From contig JACRDB010000095.1 in assembly GCA_016218725.1 (NCBI GenBank), positions 1 through 64,000 of the forward strand: a stretch of 64,000 nucleotides of DNA, written 5' to 3'. The position numbers and the translations under genes were made by a program. Of the stretch, positions 50,408 through 58,678 are shown piece after piece; positions within the stretch are counted from its first letter, which is position 1; every line of letters starts with the position of its first letter. A model generated the notes under the pieces. It was not told where the DNA came from and made no database searches. It saw only the letters and a list, made by a program, of their open reading frames with translations. This DNA is from Deltaproteobacteria bacterium. GTDB taxonomy: Bacteria > Myxococcota_A > Polyangia > Polyangiales > Ga0077539.

Positions 50408-51625
50408 GTGACAGCGTGGCGCGGGCCGGCGCTGGCGGGGCTCTGCGCCCTCCTGGCGTGCCAGAGACGCGCGCCTGCCGCGCCGCGGGCGCCCGTGGTG
50501 GACGTGTCCCCCGCGGTGGACCTGGCGCCGCTGCCGCCCGCCCTGGAGGCGCCCCCGGCGCCCGCCCTGCCCACGAGCTTCCGGCTGGACCCGGCGCACA
50601 CCGGGCGCAGCGGATTCGCGCTGCCGCGGACGCTCCGGGAGCGGGCGCGCTTCCCGGCCCGAGGGAGGATCTCGTCGCAGGCGGTGGCCTTCGGCGACGG
50701 GGGCCTGGCCTTCACGGCCCACGATGGGGTCTTGTACACCACCGACGGGACCTCGGCGGACGCGGGGGTCCGGGGGCGCCTGGCCACCGGGGACCGGGTG
50801 TACGGCACGGCGCTCACGGGCCCCGACGGGACGCTGTACTTCGGCTCCGACGCGGATCGGTTCGTGGCCTGGAGCCCCAGCGGGGGCCTTCGGGCGGCGC
50901 TGGCCACGGACGGCGACGCGGACACCTCGGCGGTGCTCTGCCCCGACGGGAGCCTGCGCTTCGCGGCGGGGCATGTGCTGTACGCCGTGGAGCCGGACCT
51001 CACGGTGCGCTGGCGCCTGGAGGTGCCCGGGAAGATCTTCTCCAGCCCGGCCCTCACGGCGGATGGCCTGACGGTCTTCGGCGCCCAGGACGACCGGGTG
51101 TACGCCGTGGACGCCGCTGGGCAGGTGCGCTGGAGCGTTGTCACCGGCGGGGACGTGGACGCCCCGCCCGCGGTGGCCCCGGACGGGATGATTTTCGTGG
51201 GGTCCGACGACGGGATGGTCTACGCCCTGGGGCCCGACGGGGCCCTGCGCTGGCGCCACGCGGTGGGGGGCCACGTCCGGGCGGCGGTGGGCCTCGGGCT
51301 CGACGGCACGGTGCTCGCGCCCACCTACGGGCCCCGGGCGAGGCTCGTGGCCCTGGACCGCGGGGACGGCCACGAGCGCTGGAGCTTCGCCGTGGCGGGG
51401 CCCCCCACGGAGGAGTACGGTCTGGCCAGCGCCCCGCTGGTGGACCGCGAGGGGGCCGTGGCCTTCGGGGCCCCGGACGATACAGTGTACATCCTGGAGC
51501 GGGACGGCGCGCTCCGGGCGAGGTTCCCGCTCGGGGCCGACGTGGACGCCCCCCCGGTGCTGGTGGCCGATGGCGTCCTGGTGGTAGGAGCCGACGATGG
51601 GGCGCTGCACGTCCTCGGAGATTGA
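50408..51625 (+). CDS. PQQ-like beta-propeller lipoprotein
   Basis: 405 residues. Lipobox ALLAC near residue 18, Pro/Ala linker, then seven or so propeller blades of the PQQ/BamB type with repeated DGTLYFGSD, DRVYAVDAAGQVRW, DGMVYALGPDGALRW and DGALHVLG. Scaffold-type envelope protein; no catalytic residues seen. Located between the receiver and glgC, with spacers of only 7 and 6 bases. Confidence 0.85.
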   Translation: MTAWRGPALAGLCALLACQRRAPAAPRAPVVDVSPAVDLAPLPPALEAPPAPALPTSFRLDPAHTGRSGFALPRTLRERARFPARGRISSQAVAFGDGGLAFTAHDGVLYTTDGTSADAGVRGRLATGDRVYGTALTGPDGTLYFGSDADRFVAWSPSGGLRAALATDGDADTSAVLCPDGSLRFAAGHVLYAVEPDLTVRWRLEVPGKIFSSPALTADGLTVFGAQDDRVYAVDAAGQVRWSVVTGGDVDAPPAVAPDGMIFVGSDDGMVYALGPDGALRWRHAVGGHVRAAVGLGLDGTVLAPTYGPRARLVALDRGDGHERWSFAVAGPPTEEYGLASAPLVDREGAVAFGAPDDTVYILERDGALRARFPLGADVDAPPVLVADGVLVVGADDGALHVLGD

Positions 51626-51631
51626 ACTACG

Positions 51632-52924
51632 ATGCCCCGCGAGAACCTCTTGGACGACACCATGGAACACCCGCTGAGAGCGAGCCATACCCGAGGGAGC
51701 GCGCCGCAGATCCTGTCCATGGTCCTGGCCGGGGGCGAGGGCAAGCGCCTGATGCCCCTGACCCTGGAGCGGGCCAAGCCCGCGGTGCCCTTCGGCGGGC
51801 GCTACCGGATCATCGACGTGGTGCTGTCGAACCTGGTGAACTCCGGGCTCACGCGCGTCAAGGTGCTCACGCAGTACAAGAGCGCCTCGCTGGAGGAGCA
51901 CGTCGCGCGCGCCTGGCGCCTGTCCCCCATCCTGGACAACTACATCGAGACGATCCCCGCGCAGCAGCGCACGGGGCTGAGCTGGTTCCGGGGCAGCGCG
52001 GACGCCGTGTGGCAGTGCTTCAACTGCATCGAGGACGCCAACCCGGACTTCGTGTGCATCTTCGGCGGCGACCACATCTACAAGATGGACGCGCGGCTGA
52101 TGATCGACCGGCACTTCGAGAGCGGCGCGGAGCTCACCGTGGCGGCCATCCCCGTGCCCCGCGCGGAGGCCAGCGCCTTCGGGGTGCTCCAGGTGGACGA
52201 CGCCGGGAGGATCCTCTCCTTCCTGGAGAAGCCCGAGGACCCGCCGGAGATCCCCGGGCGCCCGGGCTGGTGCCTGGCCTCCATGGGCAACTACATGTTC
52301 AACACCGCCGTCCTGGAGGAGGAGCTCGTCAAGGACCAGACCGACGAGGCCTCGGCCCACGATTTCGGCAAGAGCATCGTGCCCGCCATGGTGGCCAGCG
52401 GCCGGCGGGTGTTCATCTTCGACTTCGGCACCAACCTCATCCCCGGCGAGGGGAGCGTCACCTACTGGCGGGACATCGGCACCATCCAGAGCTACTTCGA
52501 CGCCCACATGGAGCTCGTGTCCATCAAGCCGGACTTCAACCTGTACAACCGCCTGTGGCCCATCCGCACGGGGATGAGCTTCGACCCGCCGGCCAAGTTC
52601 GTCTTCAGCGACCAGCACAACGCCCGCATCGGGATCGCCACGGACTCCCTGGTCAGCGACGGGTGCATCATCTCCGGCGGGCAGATCCACCGCTCGGTGC
52701 TGGCCCACGGCGTGAGGGTCAACTCCTTCGCCCACGTGGAGCAGTGCATCTTGATGGAGGGCGTGCAGGTGGGCCGCTACGCGCGCCTGCGCAAGGTCAT
52801 CTGCGACAAGGGCGTGGAGATCCCCACGGGCATGCAGATCGGCTTCGAGCCCGAGGTCGACCGCAAGCGCTTCAACGTGGGCAGCGACGGGATCGTGGTG
52901 ATCCCCAAGCGCGCGCGGCTGTAG
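51632..52924 (+). CDS. glgC: Glucose-1-phosphate adenylyltransferase
   Basis: 430 residues. Makes ADP-glucose for glycogen or trehalose synthesis. Nucleotide site MVLAGGEGKRLMPLT, KPAVPFGGRYRIID, ADAVWQCF, FGGDHIYKMD and SMGNYMF. A C-terminal left-handed beta-helix follows (SVLAHGVRVNSFAHVEQC). The first about 30 residues are an extension typical of the family; Met11 is an alternative start. Ends two bases before the convergent J-protein gene. Confidence 0.93.
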   Translation: MPRENLLDDTMEHPLRASHTRGSAPQILSMVLAGGEGKRLMPLTLERAKPAVPFGGRYRIIDVVLSNLVNSGLTRVKVLTQYKSASLEEHVARAWRLSPILDNYIETIPAQQRTGLSWFRGSADAVWQCFNCIEDANPDFVCIFGGDHIYKMDARLMIDRHFESGAELTVAAIPVPRAEASAFGVLQVDDAGRILSFLEKPEDPPEIPGRPGWCLASMGNYMFNTAVLEEELVKDQTDEASAHDFGKSIVPAMVASGRRVFIFDFGTNLIPGEGSVTYWRDIGTIQSYFDAHMELVSIKPDFNLYNRLWPIRTGMSFDPPAKFVFSDQHNARIGIATDSLVSDGCIISGGQIHRSVLAHGVRVNSFAHVEQCILMEGVQVGRYARLRKVICDKGVEIPTGMQIGFEPEVDRKRFNVGSDGIVVIPKRARL

Positions 52925-52926
52925 CC

Positions 52927-53376
52927 CTACCGCCGGTCGTACTGGTTCAGGAGCGCCAGGTAGGCGTCCGTGAGGCTGGTGACCAGGGCCACCGCGGAGG
53001 CATGCTGCTCGCCGTCGCCCACGTAGCGGTCCGGGTGGTACTGCCGGAGCATCGCGCGGTACGCCCGCTGGATCTCCGTCCGCGGCGCCCCCACGGGGAG
53101 CTCCAGGAGCGCGAAGCACCGCGCCAGGGTGCGCTCCCTCATGCGGTCCCGCCGGGCCTGGGCCATGGCCGTGAGCTCGTCGTCCGCCGCGGGGCGCCCG
53201 TTGGCCGGCCGCCCCCGGGCCCGCCGACGGCGCTCCAGCTCGTACCGCAGGGCCTCGTCGGTCAGGCCCCGGAGGTTGAGCCGGTCCGCCAGGGTGGCGC
53301 GGGCGCCCCCGGGTCCTGCGACGGGGCGGTCCAGGGCGCTCTTCATGCCCTCCGTGAGCCGGTCCAGGAGGCCCAT
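52927..53376 (-). CDS. Small J-domain protein
   Basis: 149 residues. C-terminal J domain with RCFALLELPVGAPRTEIQRA and an intact HPD in RQYHPDRYVGD; N-terminal half is a charged helix region. Co-chaperone type protein for Hsp70. ATG 53376 overlaps the PilZ stop (TGATG). Last gene of the leftward rng-pilZ-dnaJ string. Confidence 0.82.
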   Translation of the reverse strand: MGLLDRLTEGMKSALDRPVAGPGGARATLADRLNLRGLTDEALRYELERRRRARGRPANGRPAADDELTAMAQARRDRMRERTLARCFALLELPVGAPRTEIQRAYRAMLRQYHPDRYVGDGEQHASAVALVTSLTDAYLALLNQYDRR

Positions 53377-53696
53377 CAGCGGGCGCTCCGGCGGGCCAGG
53401 AGCCGCTCGATCAGCGCGGCGCTGCCGGGGTCCAGCTGCGAGAACACCACCCCCACCCCGGGCGGGTCGTTCTGGATGCGCACCACCTCGCCCACGCCCT
53501 CGATGGTCTCCATGTCCTCGTGGAGCACCGTGAAGCGGAGGTTGACCCGGGTCCCCACGGGCAAGGGCGCCCGGGTCTTGATGAAGGCCCCGGAGCGCGA
53601 CAGGTTGGTCACGTACTCCTCGATGAACGCGTCGAAGGACTCGAACTCCTGGTTGATCGTGACGCGGTCCTCGGCGCGGCGCTTCTCCTCGGTCAT
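53376..53696 (-). CDS. PilZ-family protein (myxobacterial TIGR02266 type)
   Basis: 106 residues. Begins EEKRRAEDRVTI (degenerate RxxxR) and holds NLSRSGAFIKT (PilZ D/NxSxxG motif), then VNLRFTVLHEDMETIEGVG and GVGVVFSQL. PilZ domains bind cyclic di-GMP; the first motif (RRAEDR) is partly kept. The gene lies 21 bp after RNase E/G. Confidence 0.85.
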   Translation of the reverse strand: MTEEKRRAEDRVTINQEFESFDAFIEEYVTNLSRSGAFIKTRAPLPVGTRVNLRFTVLHEDMETIEGVGEVVRIQNDPPGVGVVFSQLDPGSAALIERLLARRSAR

Positions 53697-53717
53697 GGGC
53701 GCTCCTCCAGAGGGGCC

Positions 53718-55391
53718 CTACGCCCCGGACAGGTCGAACTGCTCGATGTGGTACTCGGGCCTGGGGTGGATGCTGATCTGCCGGGTGTACCGCCGCTGGG
53801 CCTCGGCCAGCTCCTCGCGGGCCTCGTGCTTGAGCGTGTCCGCCACGGCGGGGTGGGCGTTCACGGTGATCGCGTAGCCCTTCAGGTCGTCCTTCTCGCG
53901 GCGGATCTGCCGGAGGATCTCGTAGGCCACCGTGAGCCGCGCGGAGGTGTGCCCCGTGCCGTCGCAGTAGAAGCACGGCTCGAAGAGCGTGCGCCCCAGG
54001 GACTCGCGGGTGCGCTTGCGGGTCATCTCCACCAGGCCCAGCTCGGAGATGCGCACGGTGGTGGTCCGGGCCTTGTCGTTGCGCAGCGCCTCGGCCAGGG
54101 CCTTCTCCACCCGCTCGCGGTTCTGCGGCCGGTCCATGTCAATGAAGTCAATCACGATGAGCCCGCCGAGGTTGCGCAGCCGGAGCTGGTAGGCGATCTC
54201 CGCCACGGCCTCCATGTTGGTGGCCGTCACCGTCTCCTCGACGTCCCGCTTGCCCACGAAGCGCCCGGTGTTGATGTCAATCGCCGTGAGCGCCTCGGCC
54301 TGGTCAATGATCAGGTACCCGCCGCTCTTGAGCGGCACCTTGCGGGCCAGGGCCCGGCCCACCTCGTCCTCGATGCCGTACGCGTCAAAGATGGGCTCGT
54401 GGCCGCTGTACAGCACCACGTCCCCCCGGCGGTCCGGCATGAACTGCTCCACGAAGCGCACCAGCCGCGCGTGGTGGTCCCGATCGTCAATGGTGATCTT
54501 CTCCACCTCGGGGCCGAAGACGTCCCGCACCGTGCGCAGCACCACGTCCAGCTCCGCGTAGAGCCGCTCCGGCGCCCGCGCCCCCTCGCGCTTCTTCCAG
54601 ATGTCCGCCCAGAGCTGCGCCAGGTACGCCACGTCCGTCTTGAGCTGCTTCTTGGTCAGCCCCTCGGACAGCGTCCGGACGATCAACCCCCCCTTGTCGG
54701 GCTTGAGGGACTCGATCACCTCCCGCAGCCGCTTGCGCTCCTTCTCGTTCCCGATGCGCTTGGACACCCCCACGTGGTCTACCGTGGGCATGTACACCGT
54801 GTAGCGCCCAGGTAGGGAAATGTGCGACGTCACCCGGGCTCCCTTGGTGCCGATGGAGCCCTTGGACACCTGCACCACCACCTCCTGGCCCTCCCGGAGC
54901 ACGTCCCGGATGGCCTTGGGCTGCCGTGGCTTGGGGGGCGCTCCCCGGCGACCGCCGCCACCGCCGCCGCCGCGGGGCTTGTCCGGGCGGGACTCCCTGG
55001 CGCCGCCCCCACCTCCGGCGCCGCCCCCGGCGCCGCCCCCGGCGCCACCCTCGGGGTCACCCCCGGCGCCACCGCCACCGCTCTCCGCGAGGCTGGGGTC
55101 GTTCTCGTCGGGGACGTCGTCCTCGTCGTCGTCTTCCGGCGCGAGGCCGCGCAGGTCGTCCGCCGAGAGGGCGTCGTCCACGTGGAGGAAGGCGGCGCGG
55201 TCGAGGCCGAGGTCCACGAAGGCGGCGTTCATCCCCGGGAGGACCCGGGTGACCTTGCCGAGGTACACGTCCCCGACGACGTCCCGGTCGCCTTTGCGCT
55301 CGATGTGGAGCTCGGCCACGATGCCGTTCTCGATGACGGCGACGCGGGTCTCGCCGAGGTCTACGTTGATGACAATCTGGTTGCCGGCCAT
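53718..55391 (-). CDS. rng: Ribonuclease E/G
   Basis: 557 residues. S1-like domain start (INVDLGETRVAVIENG, DVYLGKVTRVLPGMNAAFVD), split by an 80-residue Glu/Asp and Gly-rich insertion (about 85-165), then HISLPGRYTVYMP, catalytic Asp residues in LTAIDINTGRF and VIDFIDM, and the Zn-link CFYCDGTGH. Endonuclease for rRNA and mRNA processing. Glycine blocks in the insert are unusual for RNase G and make the S1 loop very long. Confidence 0.9.
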   Translation of the reverse strand: MAGNQIVINVDLGETRVAVIENGIVAELHIERKGDRDVVGDVYLGKVTRVLPGMNAAFVDLGLDRAAFLHVDDALSADDLRGLAPEDDDEDDVPDENDPSLAESGGGGAGGDPEGGAGGGAGGGAGGGGGARESRPDKPRGGGGGGGRRGAPPKPRQPKAIRDVLREGQEVVVQVSKGSIGTKGARVTSHISLPGRYTVYMPTVDHVGVSKRIGNEKERKRLREVIESLKPDKGGLIVRTLSEGLTKKQLKTDVAYLAQLWADIWKKREGARAPERLYAELDVVLRTVRDVFGPEVEKITIDDRDHHARLVRFVEQFMPDRRGDVVLYSGHEPIFDAYGIEDEVGRALARKVPLKSGGYLIIDQAEALTAIDINTGRFVGKRDVEETVTATNMEAVAEIAYQLRLRNLGGLIVIDFIDMDRPQNRERVEKALAEALRNDKARTTTVRISELGLVEMTRKRTRESLGRTLFEPCFYCDGTGHTSARLTVAYEILRQIRREKDDLKGYAITVNAHPAVADTLKHEAREELAEAQRRYTRQISIHPRPEYHIEQFDLSGA

Positions 55392-55504
55392 GAACTGACG
55401 CGATCCGGTGAAGGGCGGAGGGGAGGGGGTGTGGGAGGGCCTCTCAGGAGAAGCCCCGGGGCGGACGCTAGCATCCGTTGTCCCGCGTGAGAACCGCCGG
55501 GCGG

Positions 55505-56020
55505 TCAGTTCGGGACGAAGATCGCCTCGATCTCCTCGCGGACCGAGTCCTCCGGGCGCCCGAGGGCGATGGCCAGCTCCTTGACCACCAGCGTGCGGGC
55601 GTTGTCCAGCATGCGCCGCTCCCCGAAGGACAGGCTCTTCTCGGCCTTGAGGCGGTAGAGGTCCCGGAGCACCTCGGCCACGTCGTAGATGCTCCCGGTC
55701 TTGATCTTGTCCATGAAGCGCCGGTACCGGCGGTTCCAGGTCTGGTTGTCAAAGGCCACCGTGCGCTCCCGGAGGATCTCGAAGATCTCCCGGATCTCCG
55801 CCTCGCAGATGACCCCGCGCAGGCCCACGGCCTCCGCGTTCTTCACCGGCACCATGATCCTGCGGTCCGAGTCCAGGATGCGCAGGACGTAGAAGCGCTG
55901 CCGCGCCCCGGCGATGTCCCGCTCCTCGATGCACACCACCTCCGCCACGCCCTGGGCGGGGTACACCGCCTTGTCGCCGACCTTGAACTCCGAGCCCGAG
56001 ACGACTGGTGCCTGATCCAT
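55505..56020 (-). CDS. CarD/CdnL-type RNA polymerase-binding regulator
   Basis: 171 residues. N-terminal TRCF-like RNAP-interaction domain (FKVGDKAVYPAQGVAEVV, RFYVLRILDSDRRIMVPV) and the helical C-domain (NRRYRRFMDKIKTGS, LSFGERRMLDNARTLVVKELA). CdnL stabilises open complexes at housekeeping promoters and is essential in Myxococcus. Start at ATG 56020 (MDQAP...), since the upstream frame lacks homology. Confidence 0.92.
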   Translation of the reverse strand: MDQAPVVSGSEFKVGDKAVYPAQGVAEVVCIEERDIAGARQRFYVLRILDSDRRIMVPVKNAEAVGLRGVICEAEIREIFEILRERTVAFDNQTWNRRYRRFMDKIKTGSIYDVAEVLRDLYRLKAEKSLSFGERRMLDNARTLVVKELAIALGRPEDSVREEIEAIFVPN

Positions 56021-56126
56021 CGTTTGTCCTTGTGGTGCAACGCGTTGCAAGGGTTTGAAAGGTACCGGAAATTTCAGCCAGGAGACCCGCCAAGCGGGGG
56101 GACTCTAGTCGCCCCGGAGAGCAACG

Positions 56127-57062
56127 TCAACGGCTTTCGTCGGGCTCCAGGAGGAGCCCCACCCGGACGCCGCCGTCGGACACGCGCACCTCGGGGTCCC
56201 CGGCCCAGCGCAGGACGTTGCGGGCCAGGACGGCCCCGGCGACGATCACGTCCGCCCGGCGGGGGTCCAGGGCGGCGAGGCGCGCCCGCTCGGCGGTGGG
56301 CACCCCCGCCAGGAGGCGCACCAGGCGGTCCAGGGAGGGCGCGTCCAGGCGGCTGCCGTGGATGCGCGAGGACTCGTAGGGCACCACCCCGTGGCAGAGG
56401 GCCGAGAGCGACGTGACCGTGCCCGCGCTGCCCACCAGCACCGCGTGGGCGGGCGGCGCCCCGAGGGCCCCGAGGGCCTCGCGGGTGACGCGGTCCAGGG
56501 CCTGGAGGGTCTCCGCGGAGGGGGGGTCCTCGCGGCCGTGGCGCTCCGTGAGGCGCACGCTGCCCACGTCCAGCGAGCGGGCGAAGGTGGGCTCTGCCCC
56601 GGCGAGGCCCGCGGTGAGCTCAGTGGACCCGCCGCCGATGTCAAACGTGAGGCACGGGGTCTCCGGCGCGAGCCCGAGGCCCAGGAGCGTGCCGCGGAAG
56701 GTGAGCCGGGCCTCGCGCTCGCCGGAGATGGTCTCCACGGGCGCCCCGAGGAGGGCGCGGGCGGGGACGAGCAGCGCGTCGGCGTTGGAGGCATCCCGGG
56801 CGGCGCTGGTGGCCACCACCCTCGGGCGCTGCACCCCGAGGGCCTGGAGCTCCAGGGCGTACGCGCGCAGGCAGGCCAGCGTGCGCTCGACGGCGTCCGG
56901 GTGGAGCGCCCGGGCGCGGTCCACGCCCTGCCCGAGGCGGGTGATGGTGGCCCGGTCCACCACGCGCTCCAGGGTGCCCGCGGCGGGGTCCACCCGCGCC
57001 ACCAGGAGCAGCACGGAGTTCGTGCCGATGTCTATCGCCGCCCGGAGCTCCGGGGCGCTCAT
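56127..57062 (-). CDS. ppx: Ppx/GppA phosphatase
   Basis: 311 residues, a short Ppx/GppA core. ASKHA motifs: AAIDIGTNSVLLLVARVD, ATSAARDASN, FDIGGGSTEL and VLVGSAGTVTSL. Hydrolyses polyphosphate or pppGpp; the C-terminal HD domain of longer homologues is absent. Start overlaps the OmpA-like gene stop (ATGA). Confidence 0.88.
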   Translation of the reverse strand: MSAPELRAAIDIGTNSVLLLVARVDPAAGTLERVVDRATITRLGQGVDRARALHPDAVERTLACLRAYALELQALGVQRPRVVATSAARDASNADALLVPARALLGAPVETISGEREARLTFRGTLLGLGLAPETPCLTFDIGGGSTELTAGLAGAEPTFARSLDVGSVRLTERHGREDPPSAETLQALDRVTREALGALGAPPAHAVLVGSAGTVTSLSALCHGVVPYESSRIHGSRLDAPSLDRLVRLLAGVPTAERARLAALDPRRADVIVAGAVLARNVLRWAGDPEVRVSDGGVRVGLLLEPDESR

Positions 57063-57940
57063 CGCGTCCCGGGCGCGGGCGTGGGCGCGGGCGCGGGCGT
57101 CGCGCCGGCGGCCCCGGCGGCCCCGGCGGGCGCGTCCAGGGCCGACAGGTCCGGGAGCTCCTCGATGTTGGGCATGAGGATGATCTCCACCCGGCGGTTG
57201 TTCTGCCGGCCGAGGTCCGTGTCGTTGGGGCCCGCGGGCTGGAACTCCGCGTAGCCCGCGGCGCCCAGGTGAGCCGTGGCCACGCCGGCCTGCACCAGGT
57301 AGCGCACCACGTTGACCGCCCGCTCGCTGGACAGGCCCCAGTTGTCGCCGAAGTGCCCGACGTTCCCGCCCCGGAGCTGCACGTTGTCCGTGTGGCCCGC
57401 CACGAGGAAATCCCGGTTCTCGATCTGCCGCAGCACCGTGGCCACCTGGGCGAGCACGGCCTGGCCCTCGGGGCGGAGCTGCGACGCGCCGGAGTCAAAG
57501 AGAATGCCCGCGGGCAGCTCGATCACCAGGCGCCCGCGCACCGGCCGCACCCGGAGCTGCCCCGAGGAGATCATCGCCTGGAAGCGCTGGAGCATCGTGC
57601 GGAAGGTCTGGAGCCGGAGCTCCTGCTGCTGCTGCCTGCGCCGCAGCTCCGCCTCCCGCGCCTGCGAGGCCGTGAGCTCCGTGGCCGTGCGCGAGGCGTC
57701 TTGCTGGAGCCGGGTGACGTTCTCGCCCAGGTCCCCGAGGCGCCGCGCCATGGCCTCGTTCTGCGCCTGGAGCGCCGCCAGCTCCTCCTGGAGGTGGTCC
57801 CGCTCGCCGGTGCGCGCGCGGAGCTCCGCCTGGGCCAGGGTGAGCTCCCGGAGCTTGCCCTGCCACTCCGCCTCGCCGTGGCCGCAGGCCCCGAGAACCA
57901 ACGCCAACCCTGCGACTTTACAGATGTTTCTATGCTCCAT
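57059..57940 (-). CDS. OmpA-like peptidoglycan-binding lipoprotein
   Basis: 293 residues. Lipobox LVLGAC, a coiled-coil of about 100 residues (LREL...RRRQQQQELRLQTF), then an OmpA-C domain: GILFDSGASQLRPEG, VAGHTDNVQL, NWGLSSERAVNVVRYLV, NRRVEIILMP. Ends in a Pro/Ala tail. Anchors outer membrane to peptidoglycan; the coiled coil suggests oligomers. RBS GGGGGAG 5-6 bases before ATG. Confidence 0.9.
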   Translation of the reverse strand: MEHRNICKVAGLALVLGACGHGEAEWQGKLRELTLAQAELRARTGERDHLQEELAALQAQNEAMARRLGDLGENVTRLQQDASRTATELTASQAREAELRRRQQQQELRLQTFRTMLQRFQAMISSGQLRVRPVRGRLVIELPAGILFDSGASQLRPEGQAVLAQVATVLRQIENRDFLVAGHTDNVQLRGGNVGHFGDNWGLSSERAVNVVRYLVQAGVATAHLGAAGYAEFQPAGPNDTDLGRQNNRRVEIILMPNIEELPDLSALDAPAGAAGAAGATPAPAPTPAPGTR

Positions 57941-57975
57941 GGGCGCTCCCCCGGGCCCCGTCGCCCGGAAGCGGC

Positions 57976-58005
57976 ACCGTAGGGAAGGAAAAATTCAATT
58001 GTCAA
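57976..58005 (-). promoter_or_regulatory. Sigma-70-type promoter of the OmpA-ppx pair
   Basis: Minus strand TTGACA (58000-58005) and TACGGT (57976-57981), 18 bp apart, about 36 bp before the OmpA-like start codon. The flanking bases are AT-rich. Confidence 0.5.
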
Positions 58006-58052
58006 GAGAAATTAAAAAATGCACCTAGCGACCATAGACCACCATCAGGTGC

Positions 58053-58080
58053 TTGACACATGACTAACTGACGATACATT
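58053..58080 (+). promoter_or_regulatory. Sigma-70-type promoter of the H1-like gene
   Basis: TTGACA (58053-58058) and TACATT (58075-58080), spacer 16 bp. Start of transcription near 58088 gives a 25-base leader ending in a strong AGGAGG at the gene. It is divergent from the OmpA promoter. Confidence 0.65.
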
Positions 58081-58112
58081 AGGTGTCAGACAACCTCATA
58101 GGAGGTATGGCG

Positions 58113-58433
58113 ATGGCAACGGCAAAGAAGGCGACTGCGAAGAAGGCGGCCCCCAAGGCCAAGAAGGCGACTGCGAAGAAGACCGTGCGCAAGCCGGCTG
58201 CTCGCAAGGCCGGGACCAAGAAGGCGGCGGCCAAGAAGCCGGCCCGCAAGCCCGCCGCCCGCAAGGCGGGGACCAAGAAGGCGGCGGCCAAGAAGCCGGC
58301 CCGTCGCGCTGCGGCGGGGACGCGCAAGAAGGCGGCGGCCAAGAAGCCGGCCCGCAAGAGCGCTCCGCGGGCCAAGAAGCCCGCCCCCGCGCCGGCGCCC
58401 GCGCCGGCCAGTGGCACGACGGAGGAGGAATAG
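58113..58433 (+). CDS. Histone H1-like Lys/Ala-rich protein
   Basis: 106 residues made of repeated AKKA and KKPARK type units: several copies of KKAAAKKPARK and RKAGTKKAAAKK. Ends in Pro/Ala and acidic GTTEEE. Resembles bacterial H1-like nucleoid proteins (Hc1/AlgR3-type tails) that coat DNA through lysine-rich disordered chains. ATG 58113 is 7 bases after AGGAGG; the upstream ATG at 58107 is only 1 base away. Strong promoter and RBS imply high expression. Confidence 0.88.
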   Translation: MATAKKATAKKAAPKAKKATAKKTVRKPAARKAGTKKAAAKKPARKPAARKAGTKKAAAKKPARRAAAGTRKKAAAKKPARKSAPRAKKPAPAPAPAPASGTTEEE

Positions 58434-58468
58434 CCCCGCCCGGCGGGTGACCATCCCGCGGGGGTAGG

Positions 58469-58484
58469 GCCTCAACACTGAGGC
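58469..58484. terminator. Stem-loop after the H1-like gene
   Basis: GCCTCA-ACAC-TGAGGC, 6-bp stem and 4-base loop, 36 bases past the stop, followed by a C/T-rich stretch but not a clear U-run. A weak terminator or processing site. The rest of 58434-58678 holds nothing else recognisable. Confidence 0.4.
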
Positions 58485-58678
58485 TCTCCCCTCCGCGGGA
58501 GGTCGCCACCCCGAACGGCTGGCTGTTCCTCCTGCGCCCCGCGCCAAGCGATCTTCCCCACCTACATTCACCCACAACATCCTTGCTTTCGGTTGGTGTC
58601 CCGCGAGGGGCCCTCCTCCAGCGGGTCGCTCGCGGGGTTATGCTCCGCCGGGGTTTGCGGACTCTGGAGGCGCTGGCG

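Noticed and set aside
50416..53877. Long plus-strand open frame through the propeller and glgC genes
   Set aside because: Frame shadow; the real genes in the other frame show complete catalytic motifs.
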